Shown in pieces: positions 28,401 to 41,200 of a stretch of 64,000 nucleotides of DNA (position 1 is the stretch's first letter; every line of letters begins with the position of its first letter). Source of the DNA: Chrysomallon squamiferum (Eukaryota; Mollusca; Gastropoda; Neomphalida; Peltospiridae); NCBI GenBank assembly GCA_012295275.1, contig CM022668.1, forward strand, positions 6,307,529 through 6,371,528, read 5' to 3'. The notes beneath the pieces were generated by a model, which saw nothing but the letters and a program-made list of their open reading frames with translations, did not search any database and was not told the DNA's origin. The position numbers and the translations under genes are program-made.

Positions 28401-31400
28401 AATCTGTGGGAGGACTTCTCTCCTAATATTTTAACAATGTGTTCATCTCAGTATTTCAATCTGTCGGAGAACTTCTCTAGTAATATTTTAACATCTCGCT
28501 CTACTTTCTTTTCTGGCGTTTTTTTAACATATATTTTTATTTGATCACATCTTGTTTATCTCAATATGTGGGAGGACTTCTTGGGTAATATTTTAACATC
28601 TTGTTTATCTCGGTATTTCAATCTGTGGGAGGACTTCTCTGGTATTATTTTAATATCTTGTTAATCTCAGTATTTCAATGCATGGGAGGACTTCTCTAGT
28701 AATATTTTAAAATTTCGCTCTAGTCTTTTTTGTGACTTTTAGTCACATATTTTGTGTTTTTATGATAGCTTGTTTATCTTAGTATTTCAATCTCTCGGCT
28801 TCTCTGGAAATATTATAACATCTCTCTCTACTCTTTCTTGTAATTTCCTATGTGATATGTTTTTTGATTTTATGACATTTTCTTCGTCTTGGTATTTCAA
28901 TGTGTGCTAGGACTTCTCAGGTAATATTTTAACATCTTTTTCATTTCAGTATTTCAATCTCTGGCATGAATTCCCTAGTAATATTTTAATATGTTATTCA
29001 TCTCGATATATCAGTCTGTGCGAGGATTTCTCTTGTAATATTTTAATATCTTGTTCTTCTGGGTATCTTAATCTGTGGGAGGACTTCTCTCCTAATATTT
29101 TAACAATGTGTTCATCTCAGTATTTCAATCTGTCGGAGAACTTCTCTAATAATATTTTAACATCTCGCTCTACTCTTTTTTCTGGCGTTTTTTTAACATA
29201 TATTTTTATTTGATCACATCTTGTTTATCTCAATATCTGGGAGGACTTCTTGGGTAATATTTTAACATCTTGTTTATCTTGGTATTTCAATCTGTGGGAG
29301 GACTTCTCTGGTAATATTTTAATATCTTGTTAATCTCAGTATTTCAGTGCATGGGACGACTTCTCTAGTAATATTTTAAAATTTCGCTCTAGTCTTTTTT
29401 GTGACTTTTAGTCACATATTTTGTGTTTTTATGATAGCTTGTTTATCTTAGTATTTCAATCTCTCGGCTTCTCTGGAAATATTATAACATCTCTCTCTAC
29501 TCTTTCTTGTGATTTCCTATGTGATATGTTTTTTGATTTTATGACATTTTCTTCGTCTTGGTATTTCAATGTGTGCTAGGACTTCTCTAGTAATATTTTA
29601 ACATTTTGTTCATCTGGGTATTTCTCTCTGTGGGAGGACTTCTCTTGTAATATTTTGACAAATCTCTCTACTGTTTTTGTGATTTCGTATGTGATAAGTT
29701 TCGTGATTTTATGACATCTCGTTCATCTCAGTATTTCAATATGTGGCAGAACTTTTCCAGTAATATTTTAACATCTTGTTCATCTGAGTATTTCAATCTG
29801 TGGGAGGACTTATCTAGTAACATTTTAACATCTTGTCCATCTCGTTACTTCAATCTGTGGTAGGACTTCTCTGCTAATATTTTAACAACGTGTTCATTTC
29901 AGTATTTCAATCTCTGGCATGAATTCTGTTTTAATATTTTAATAAGTTATTCATCTCGGTATTTTAATCTGTATGAGGATTCTCTTGTAATATTTTAATA
30001 TCTTGTTCTGGGTATTTCAATCTGTGGGAGGACTTCTCTGATAATATTTTGACATCTCTCTATACTGTTTTTGTGATTTCCTATGTGATAAGTTTTGTGA
30101 TTTTATGACACTTTTTTGTCTTTGTATTTCAATCTGTTGAAGAACTTCTCTGGTAATATTTTAACATGTCGTTCATCTGAGTATTTCAATCTGTGGGATG
30201 ACTTCTCTGGTAATATTTTCACATCTCTCTCTACTGTTTTTGCGATTTCCTATGTGATAAGTTTCATGATTTTATGACATCTTGTTCGTCTCAGTATTTC
30301 AATATGTGGCAGGTCTTCTCCAGTAGTATTTCAACATCTTGTTCATCTCAGTATTTCAATCTGTGGGAGGACTTATCTAGTAACATTTTGATATCTTCTT
30401 CATCTCAGTATTTCAATCTATGGGAGGACTTCTTTAGTAATATTTTGATATCTTGTTCATCTCAGTATTTCAATCTCTGGCATGATTTCTTTAGTAATAT
30501 TTTAATATGTTATTCATCTCGGTACTTCAATCTGTGGGAGGACTTCTATAGTAATATTTTAATATCTTCTTCATCTCAGTATTTCAATCCTTGGCAGGAC
30601 TTCTCTGGTCATATTTTAACATCTTGTTCATCTGAGTATTTCAATCTGTGGGAGGACTTATCTAGTAACATTTTAACATCTTGTCCATCTCGTTACTTCA
30701 ATCTGTGGTAGGACTTCTCTGGTAATATTTTAATATCTTCTTCATCTCAGTATTTCAATCCTTGGCAGGACTTCTCTGGTAATATTTTAACATCTTGTTC
30801 ATCTCAGTATTTCAATCTGTCGGAGGACTTCTCTCGTAATATTTTAATACCTTGTTAATCTCTGTATTTCAATCTGTGGGAGGACTTCTCTGCTAATATT
30901 TTAACAACATGTTTATCTCGGTATTTGAACCTGTGGGAGGACTTCTCTGCTAATATTTTAACGTGTTCATCTCGGTATTTCAAGCTGTGGGATGACTTCT
31001 CTAGTAGTTTTTTAACATCTTTTTCATCTGGGTATTTCAATCTGTGGGAGGACTTCTCTCGTAATATTTTAATACCTTGTTAATCTCTGTATTTCAATCT
31101 GTGGGAGGACTTCTCTGGTAATATTTTAATATCTTCTTCATCTCAGTATTTCAATCCTTGGCAGGACTTCTCTGGTAATATTTTAACATCTTGTTCATCT
31201 CAGTATTTCAATCTGTCGGAGGACTTCTCTCGTAATATTTTAATACCTTGTTAATCTCTGTATTTCAATCTGTGGGAGGACTTCTCTGCTAATATTTTAA
31301 CAATATGTTTATCTCGGTATTTGAATCTGTGGGAGGACTTCTCTGCTAATATTTTAACAATGTGTTCATCTCGGTATTTCAATCTGTGGGAGGACTTCTC

Positions 31401-32230
31401 TCGTAATATTTTAATACCTTGTTAATCTCTGTATTTCAATCTGTGGGAGGACTTCTCTGGTAATATTTTGACATCTCTCTCTACTGTTTTTGTTATATTC
31501 TATGTGATAAGTTTTGTGATTTTATGACATCTTGTTCGTCTCAGTATTTCAATATGTGGCAGGACTTCTCCGGTAATATTTTAACATCTTGTTCATCTGA
31601 GTATTTCAATCTGTGGGAGGACTTATCTAGTAACATTTTAACATCTTGTCCATCTCGTTACTTCAATCTGTGGTAGGACTTCTCTGATAATATTTTAATA
31701 TCTTCTTCATCTCGGTATTTCAATCCTTGGGAGGACTTCTCTAGTAATATTTTAACATCTCGCTCTAGTCTTTTTTGTGACCTTTTTTTGAGATATTTTG
31801 TGTTTTTATGATAGCTTGTTTATCTCAGTATTTCAATCTCTTGATTTCTCTGTTAATATTTTAATATCTCTCTCTACTGTTTTTTGTGATTTCCTATGTG
31901 ATATATTTTTTGATTTTATGACATCTTGTTCATCTCGGTATTTCAATCTGTGGGAGGACTTCTCTGGAAATATTTTAACATCTTGTTCATCTCAGTATTT
32001 GAATCTGTGGATGGACTTCTCTGGTGATCTATCTAAAATCTGTCTGTCTCTTTCGTTCAGTTCTGTAGATGATTTTTTTGATGCACTCATCAAATTATTG
32101 CTATTCTTAGCAGCATTCATTCTGATGAGGTTTTCTTTCTGTGTATCTATCTCCAATAAATGTTTCTCTCTGAGATCTTTTTTAAACATTTGCACTTTGC
32201 TATATAATTACAAAGAACTTCAACATCTAA
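16437..32230 (-). pseudogene. Second copy of the repeat-bearing last exon, expanded and disabled
   Basis: On the minus strand it begins at about 32230 with a head matching exons 13 and 15 of the upstream gene (LYSKVQMFKKDLREKHLLEID, then NAAKNSNNLM). It then enters 15 kb of 57-bp repeats and ends with a tail at 16851-16437 (RIVDMSPKISHRR...; MSAEFVHRRKKYTKHRPKRN; final residues STDTDTD then stop). That tail matches the one at 32613-32260. It cannot encode a protein as it stands. The head has an in-frame TAA just before LYSK. Most repeat units carry TGA or TAA. The tail has its own frameshift near 16600. It looks like a tandem duplicate of the last exon, freed from selection, that then expanded. 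Confidence 0.75.
16950..32020 (-). repeat. Array 2: about 15 kb of degenerate 57-bp tandem repeats
   Basis: Roughly 260 unit lengths of 57 bp. On the plus strand the unit carries TATTTCAATCTGTGGGAGGA, then CTTCTCTGGTAATATTTTAA, then CATCTTGTTCATCTCG. On the minus strand it descends from the 19-residue unit DVKILPEKSSHRLKYRDEQ. Many units read TCTCAGTATTTC instead of TCTCGGTATTTC, which turns CGA (R) into TGA on the minus strand. Others read TTGTTAATCTC, which gives TAA. Longer variants with CTCTACTCTTTTTTGTGATT, then TCCTATGTGATATG, are the descendants of the second unit type. Higher-order repeats are nested inside. Confidence 0.9.
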
Positions 32231-32238
32231 GCAGTATC

Positions 32239-32618
32239 TGTTTCTGTACTGACAGTTCTTTATTTATGTCTCTTTGATCGATGTTTTCTGTGTTTCTTTC
32301 TACTGTGTACAAATTCAGGTGACATTCTTAGTATTTCATCTTCTCTTTTTCTTAAGCTGCTGAGTGATATTTTGGGCGATATTTTAAAAATGCATTCTTC
32401 TGCCTTTGTTGAGCTGCATGATAATATGGGTGATAGTATAGTAAATCTTTCTGATCTCTTTTTTGATCTTTTATGCAACTTTTTGGGAGACTTTCTAACG
32501 TCTTGCACTTCTTTCTTTCTTAATTTTCCAATTGATATCTCAGGTGACATAATAATTCCTTTTTCTCTCATTAGTGATTTTCTTGGTCTTCTATGTGATA
32601 CTTTAGGTGACATGTGAA
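32239..32618 (-). other. Displaced 3' coding tail of the repeat gene (different frame)
   Basis: An open stretch of about 118 codons directly follows the stop of the long repeat exon but in another frame: MSPKVSHRRPRKS..., SPKISLSSLRKREDEIL, MSPEFVHSRKKHRKHRSKRHK. The tail at 16851-16437 is its paralogue in the same relative frame. This frame also extends upstream across the stop as KSPKIPHGRIRTKEERIVH. It was therefore once read as the C-terminus of the repeat protein. A one-base change near 32680 now puts it out of frame. The tail itself ends early at a TAA where the other copy has CAA. Confidence 0.65.
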
Positions 32619-35471
32619 CTATTCTCTCTTCTTTTGTTCTGATTCTTCCATGTGGTATTTTTGGTGACTTGTCTTGTAACTTTTATCATCTTGTTCATCT
32701 TGGTATTTCAATCTGTGGGAGGACTTCTCTGGTAATATTTTAACATCTCGATCTATTCGTTTTTGTGATCTTCTATGTGACATATCTTGTGATATTTTAT
32801 CACCTTGTTCTTCTTGATGTTTCAGTCTGTGGGAGGACTTCTCCGGTAATATTTTAACATCTTGCTCCAATCTTTTTTGTGATCTTGTATGTGACATATT
32901 TTGTGATATTTTATCATCTTGTTCTTCTTGGTGTTTCAATCTGTGGGAGGACTTCTCTGGTAATATTTTAACATCTTGCTCCAATCTTTTTTGTGATCTT
33001 GTATGTGACATATTTTGTGATATTTTATCATCTTGTTCTTCTTGGTGTTTCAATCTGTGGGAGGACTTCTCTGGTAATATTTTAACATCTTGTTCATCAC
33101 GGTATTTCAATCTGTGGGAGGACTTCTCTACTAATATTTTATCATCTTGTTCATCTCGGTATTTCAATCTGTGGGAGGACTTCTCTGGTAATATTTTAAC
33201 ATCTTGTTCATCTCGGTATTTCAATCTGTGGGAGGACTTCTCTGGTAATATTTTAACATCTTGTTCATATCTGTATTTAAATCTGTGGGAGGACTTCTCT
33301 GGTAATATTTTAACATCTTGTTCATCTCGGTATTTCAATCTGTGGGAGGACTTCTCTGGTAATACTTTAACATCTTGTTCATCTCTGTATTTAAATCTGT
33401 GGGAGGACTTCTCTGGTAATATTTTAACATCTTGTTCATCTCGGTATTTCAATCTGTGGGAGGACTTCTCTGGTAATATTTTAACATCTTGTTCATCTCG
33501 GTATTTCAATCTGTGGGAGGACTTCTCTGGTAATATTTTAACATCTTGTTCATCTCGATATTTCAATCTGTGGGAGGACTTCTCTGGTAATACTTTAACA
33601 TCTTGTTCATCACAGTATTTCAATCTGTGGGAGGACTTCTCTGGTAATATTTTAACCTCTTGTTCATCTCGGTATTTCAATCTGTGGGAGGACTTCTCTG
33701 GTAATATTTTAACATCTTGCTCTACTCTTTTTCGTGATTTTCTATGTGACGTGTTTTGTGATTTTTTGATAACTTTTTCTTCTTGGTGTTTCACTCTGTG
33801 GATTTTTTTGTGTGATCTTTCTGAAATTTGTCTTTCTCTTTTGTTCTGTTCTGAAGATGATCTTTTTGAAACACGTATCAAATTATTGCTGTTCTTAACA
33901 GCATGAATTCTGGTGAAGTTTTCTCGCTCTCCTATGTCCATCTCCAATAAATGTGTCTCTTCTAGATCCTTTTTATATAATTTCCGAATAATCTTAATCA
34001 AATTATCATCGTCTGGGCACTGGTTTAAAACTTCATTTACCATGACCTGAATGAAATACATTTTTTATCAACAGTTTAAAAATATTTTACAAGTAATTCA
34101 GTTTTCTGATTAATTAATAGGAAAATAGATATTATTCACATATTATAACATAGAAGCAATTTCTTCGACTACCTTTTGTGAGAAGAATTCCTGTTAGCTT
34201 TTCTGAGATGGAATAAAACATTTTTATATTGATAAACTGTAATTTCTGCATAAAATATTAGTTTCTTTTATTTCTCCATGTTTCTGTCTATAGCAGCAGG
34301 AATAAAAAGAGATAACAGGTAAAAAACAGTAATTTTAAATGTTACTTACTTCATATGGTACTTTTGATAAATCCAGTGTAAGATCCTTAAATGGAGAGAC
34401 CTGAAAAATAAACAGAATAATGCTTTACCAAAGAGCCATATAATTTATTTTATATAAGTTCTGGTTTTGAACACCATAAGTATAAAATAGGAAATGAAGA
34501 ATTATAATGCTGCTATGATAAGAAAAATTATGTTTCAACAAGGAATAACAGACACTGTCTGCAGGGTCATTCTGGTTGTATGGTTTGACATCAGAAGGCT
34601 ACAGAAATATTAAAAATAAAACTGATTAAGTAATTGTTTAACATATGCTGTTTGACTGCTACATTTTTATTTAAGGAATGTCTTTTTGATAATGATAATA
34701 ACAATAACAACAAAAACAATAATAATAATAATAATAATGATCATAATAACAATAATAACAACAACAAGAATAATAATAATAGTGATAATAATGATGATGA
34801 TGATGATGATGATAAGAAGAAAAAGAAGAAAAAATAATAATAGCAATAATAACAACAATAACAGTATATCAAATTCTAATTTAGACATGACAAGATTGTT
34901 TGGTCAGAAGTGATTCAACACACAGCCTTAAAACTCTGTCCCACTGCATTTATTTTATACATGTCACTGTCTTAAGATATTTAAACAATTAATGCTCACC
35001 GCTTCAACAATTTCTGATCTTTCGACAGGATCTTTGAGTTCCTTTTCTGGCAATGTATCATGGATCTTAACATCATCATTTTCACAGATTTGTTCTGGCT
35101 TTGTATCATTTGGCATAATGTTTTTCTCTTGTAACTCCTGTTTGAATGTTTGTACATCATCATATAATTTGTGAATACTTATAATCAAAGGATCATCGCT
35201 TGGTAAGCGGTTCAAAACTTCATTTACCATGGACTGAAATAAATATATTTTTTATCAATGTATTCTATTGGTTTCTTATAAATTTATTTGTTTCTGTTAA
35301 ACACACTGGAATACAAACAGATAAAAATAAACACACTAATTTGAAATGTTACTTACTTCATATTGTAACTGGGATGAATCCAAAGTATCATCTTTCCTTT
35401 GAGACACCTGAAAAATAAAACAAAATAACTTTACCACATCTCAGCTAAGAATATTTTTAAGTGTATGCATG

Positions 35472-35506
<35 letters not shown>

Positions 35507-36717
35507 CTCCATATGTCTGTGCTTACACAAAGAATAGAAAGAGAAGCAAAATTTTATCTATTATGACTGATGAATTATAATCTTAACCTTAACTCTATCA
35601 TAAAATTAGAGTCTGTTATTTTCATTATTTTAACCTTTTATTAATTTTTATCAAGATCTGAAATGTATCATTTGTGGATTTTTAAAAAAGTTAAATTCAT
35701 ACACACTCAACTAGAATAGCAAAAATAGAAAAATTAATGAACTGAAGAATCATAACATACTGATAGATTATACAACAATTATGTTAAACATAGTAAAATA
35801 ATATGGTTACTCACCTCTGTCTCAGACACATTCACATCTTCATTGTTAATGATATCCAAGTTCTTGCCAGGATCTTTGTGCTGATCATCTGTTTTGCTAT
35901 CATGCTGATTCAGAAAAGGTACATTTTTCAGATTAATTATCCTCTCCTTCCTCCTTCTTCCTAGAGCTGAGGTATTTTTGTTATAAATATGCTGGAGAAA
36001 TCTTCTGGGAGAGAACCATTTTATCCAATTTTCTTTTTCCTGGTAGAGAACAAAATTGAAAAATTGCAGTTATGTTAATTCTAATTAAATCTGAAAGAAA
36101 TCAGTCCATATAGTATAAAAAAGAAAATATTTAATTTAGAAATTTCCTGGCAATAATATATTAAGAAAGTATTTTAATTTCAAATAATTTTAATTTACAG
36201 ATTCTTTTAATTCTATGACAGCAATATGCAGAAAGTAAAATTAAGAATAAATGCATTTTTCTGTATTCACCTCCAACTTGTGTTTAATTTGTTCTATATT
36301 TATAATAAAAAATCAGTGTTAATAAATCTCACAAAAATTCATTTACCACAGTGTGAAAGAATTATTTTGTTAATAAATCAGAAAGTACTGTAGTTACACA
36401 GTATTATCACTGATTTTTGTTATATCACAGTTACAATTTTTTTTGTTTTCAACTTCATTCCATAACTGTTAATTTTCTGAGATAGAATGAAATAAAATAT
36501 GCTACACAGAGGTTTCTACCTTAAATGTTAGTGTCTTGTATTTTTTTATTTGTTCCAGTCTATACCAGTTGGAATACAAACAGATGAAAAATAAATACAC
36601 TAATTTTAAATGTTACTTACTTCATCTGGCTTTGATGACAAATCCAGTTGAAAATCTTCAAAAAGCTGAAAAATGAAACAAGATCTCAATGAAGATAATT
36701 TTAAGTATATACATTAA

Positions 36718-36764
<47 letters not shown>

Positions 36765-38207
36765 ACTATAATATATAAACTATAATGCTTCATAAATCAA
36801 AAAAATATTTTTAATAAAATAGTCAACCATATTACTTGCAAAGACTAATTGTTGCTAAACATAATTATAATGGTTCTTGAGCAAAACTTACTGTAATTTG
36901 CAGACTATATTAATATTTAAATTCATAATCAGATGAAAATATTAGTAGTAATAATAACAAATCAGGAAAATTTAATGCAAAGTAAACTATACAGATGGGA
37001 AAAAATTAGAAGCAAGAAACAACCTGTGACAATGGAAATGAGATGTTAATATTAAGATATTTATTTGTCAAAAAGTAATTCATAAATATTTTAAACTCAT
37101 AGAATAAAAGAAGTGAGTGAATTTTAAACTGCTCCAGCTGATTTATATTTACATGGGACTAATAACTTTATTTTAAACACTAACAAATAAAACTGTCATA
37201 TTATTGACCGTCGATTTCATAGACCTTGCTTTTCCAAATCTGAAAAAATCACAACTTGACCCCATTTTCCACTGGAAACCTTATTTAAAGCTACTATTAT
37301 GTTATTTTGAGTACCACTATACAGTCACAGCAACCATTTTCAACCCATTTTCCATCAAGGTAAGAGAAAATTTGACAACAGCCCCATAACTATTCTAACC
37401 TAACAAACTTCAGCCAGTCTAGCCTACATTTTTGTACTGTACATTTTTCTTTATATATACTGTCCGCATGAAATTTCTAGACTTTTGCAATAATTGGACT
37501 GGTGCTACCCCCTATTAGCCCATGAAATTAAAGGTCAACGGTATATAAACTATTTCAAAACAGATAGATATCAGTGATAAAATTATATCATTACTTACAT
37601 TGATAACAACTGCTTCTAATGGATGAGACCTCTGCAAAAATTAAAGAATCACAACAAATAATCAAAAATCTTTCACCACCTTATTAATTTACAAATGTAA
37701 GAAAGTCTTCCCTCTAAAAAAGTTTCATTTTTATTGTATTAAATGGAAATATTTTCTGAAATGTGTTAATTTATAATTTGAATTAAAACACAGTGAACAA
37801 ATCATACCTTATGGTGAAAGTCAAGAAGAACAAATTTACATATGAATCGGTTTTTTTTCACCCATTATGTTACAAACTATATAGATGCAGTAAGATATTT
37901 TTTTCAAAATGTTATAAAAATAAAAACAGCAGCAAAGTTATTTATAATCAGTGAATAATTAAAACAAGCTGGAAAGATAAAAATAATTTAAACAGTTAAT
38001 AATAATTACTCACCCCTCTTTCTAGATCATTCCTGTCATGTGCAGTTGGATGAGAAGTCTGTGGAAATATTCAAAACAAAAAATTAAAATAATTGTTTAA
38101 TGTACTCTATTTGACCACTATATTTATGTTAAGGAAATATCATTCTTTTATGTATGATATATTAACAACAACAACAACAATAATAATAATAGTTATAGTA
38201 GTGGTAG

Positions 38208-38247
<40 letters not shown>

Positions 38248-41200
38248 TGTAATAGTAATAGTAATAGTAGAAGTAGTAGTAATAATAATAATAAAAATTA
38301 CATTATATCAAATCCCTATTTAAACATGATAAAGTTGATTGGTCTCTGTGACGGACACACCTGCTGACCTCTCAGAAAGCGTGCCTGTCGTAGACGTGCT
38401 TCACAACAGCTTGCTCTGATTAGCACATTAATTTTTTTCAGTTTCAGATTGGTCTCAGTGTACAAGGGATTTAACAAACAGCTTAAAACATTTCACCTTC
38501 TGCATCTATTTTAAGCATATGAAAATTTTAATAATGCAAAATTTATGTTAAACAGCAAATAATAGTTACTCACCTCTGTCTCAGACTCACTCTGATCATT
38601 TAACAAAAGAGGTACTGCCTACAGAAACATCACAAATAAAACATATCAGCTGGTGTACTTGACTATATTTTTATTAAAATAAATATAATAATAATAAGAA
38701 GAATAGTAATAGCACTTAGTCATAATAATAATAATAATAATAATAATAGCATTAACAACAATGAAACTGACTGGTCTCTAAGCAGAATGGATTCAAAAAA
38801 TAGTCTCAAGTATCTAATCTCCTCCATTTACTTTATACACATGAACATCTCAATAAGGCCAAATTAAAAATTCTCACTCACTTCTTCACTGTTAAGTATT
38901 TCCCTCTTTTTGCCTGGATCTTTCGGCCGCCTGTTTGATTTATTATCATTCTTACTCAGAAATTGTTCTATGCCTTCTTCTAAGTCAGTCATTCTTTTCT
39001 TCTTCTTTCTTCTTAGAGCTGAGGTATTTCTATTATAGAGATGCTTGAAAAACTTTTTTGGAGAAAAACTTTTATCGGTCTTCTTTATCACCAGCTAGAG
39101 AATAAAATTAAGAAAAACTGCTATAAGTTAATTGTTATCAAATGTGATAGAAATCAGTCCATATTATTTAAAAAAAGAGAAAGGACTTTTTATTTTTCAT
39201 TTTAATATTTATTTAAATTTATTTAATTTTTGAAAGTTTCTGACAATTACACATTCAGAAAGTTTTTAAATTTCAAATACTTTTTGGTAACAAATCTTTC
39301 ACTCTCTCATTTCTTGTTTTTATTTTTCATTCTTAATACATCAGTACATATACATTAAATTAACTAGATTATTAACTGTATTGCTGGCTTAAAAAATAAA
39401 AATGTTTTTAGGGCAGTCTAGCACCCACTAACAATTAATATTTTCAAATAAACATGTTTTATGTAAAATTTTATCCACAAAATAATGTAATTTTTACTTT
39501 TCATATTAATTTTGTCATAGGTATCTACTGTATTTATCTATATGTCTATCTAAGGAAAATTATTTATTTTACGTCTATTTATTTACCTTCCAGACTAAAA
39601 TTATAATAATAACAAAAATCAGAACAAAATGGCAAGCGACAATTATTATCATAAGCATCTGCAATAGGTCTTTATCTTCTTCCTGAAAATAAAGGTTATG
39701 ATCAGCTTTAGACTTATTTTAATGATTTAAGATACATTTAGAGTGAGTTATAAGTTTATTAAGGGTCAGGTTAAGTAAAATTAAATAATCCCTTTCATTA
39801 AATGAAATGACTAAGCATTTCCATGTTGACACTTTACTTCTTTGTCAATTTATTTTTATAAATTTTGTCATTAGTTTGTAATTATTAATTTCAAATTCCA
39901 TGTTCTTGTGCATATGAGCTTACTAACTCAAGGTAGAAAATGAAATGAAAAAATTAAACTTTAACTACATTAAAATAACAACTAATTGTAGTATAACATG
40001 TGATAAAGAGTGCAGGACACCAAAATATCCATCTTCAATACATCTGCATTTCCTCCTCATAGGTGTAAGTAAGCTGAAAATTAAATAATCAATAAAAGAA
40101 AATGTCATATGTGAAAAACATACACAGACCAAAAATCCAACTGAAAGGAACAATTTTGATACCCAATGGAGAAGCACTTATTATTTTAAGCTTCTCCAGC
40201 TTCTATACTTGTCTACTGTCTTCTGTGTGCTAATGAATTCCTTGAAAACTGAAACAACCATGACTGTTTATGGTAAATGATGCATTCAGTTTCTCAACCA
40301 CCTTTATCAGGGTTAACTTGGCCATTTGTAAATGTTATTATTTGGTAGCATGACACATATTTTATAGTCATAAACCCACATAATTCCAGAATATCACTTT
40401 TTTTTTAACTTGGTTTCATTCCATTTACTCTGACCTTCTGCAGTAATGAAGCTTGTAGCATTGTTCAATAAATGCTTTCTACATCAAACAGAATTCAATA
40501 CAAGCATTTCACAGCACCACCAAGGCAATTAACAAGGTGGAAAAAACTTCCAAGATGAGAAAGTGATCATTTTCCTCTGAGGTGAGAAGCAACTATACAG
40601 ACCGTTGCTTAACTGCTTCAGGCAGTTCACTGAATTCTTTGAGTGACTTCGTTAAAATTTTATGACATGCATTATTTACCCTATATTTAACAGTACACAG
40701 TAAATGCATTACCATTATTCAAAGTCTACAAAACATAGCCACTTAGGAAAGTATAATGCTGACATGTCTTCATAGGGTATGAAAATTTGGAGATGATCTT
40801 TATTTTTTTTCCTCATTTTTTTTTTCTTGAATTGCTATATCACCAGGGATTTCTTTCAAAAAACTATATAAAGCAACTTTTTTGTGACAAGCATTATACC
40901 ATCAAGACAACAAATGTTTATGACTAAATCATGATTTAAGAACAAGCTGTCATGATATACAGATAATAGCTAAACGAAGATTCTTGAAATAAATAGGGCT
41001 GTGAGAGGTGTTTACTGGTATTCATTAAAAGTAAATATATCCCTTCTTTACACATGATTTTGAATTAATTTACATCTGTCTATCTATTTATATGTCTATC
41101 TAGAACAACAATAATAATAAACAAATAATATATTCTTTTCTTTTTGAATTAAAAGGTAGAAAAAATGATAAATAAATAAACATTATAATAATGTTAATAA

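Noticed and set aside
24921-30711. Plus-strand open frames of up to 176 codons reading SSQYFNLWEDFSGNILTS repeats
   Set aside because: They are the antisense of the 57-bp coding unit. The period is a multiple of three, so one plus-strand frame stays open by composition. They lack splice context and a start in array 1, and the non-repeat head, tail and upstream exons all read on the minus strand.
16950-32020. Centromeric or structural satellite of independent origin
   Set aside because: Array 2 is framed by recognisable head and tail sequences of the coding exon, so it derives from a gene duplicate.
16950-33790. Possible CRISPR array
   Set aside because: Units are head to tail with no unique spacers, the host is eukaryotic, and the unit is protein-coding in array 1.
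36283-36305. Possible extra mini-exon reading EQIKHKLE (minus)
   Set aside because: The only nearby acceptor gives 23 bases, which would break the otherwise continuous frame of the membrane-protein gene.
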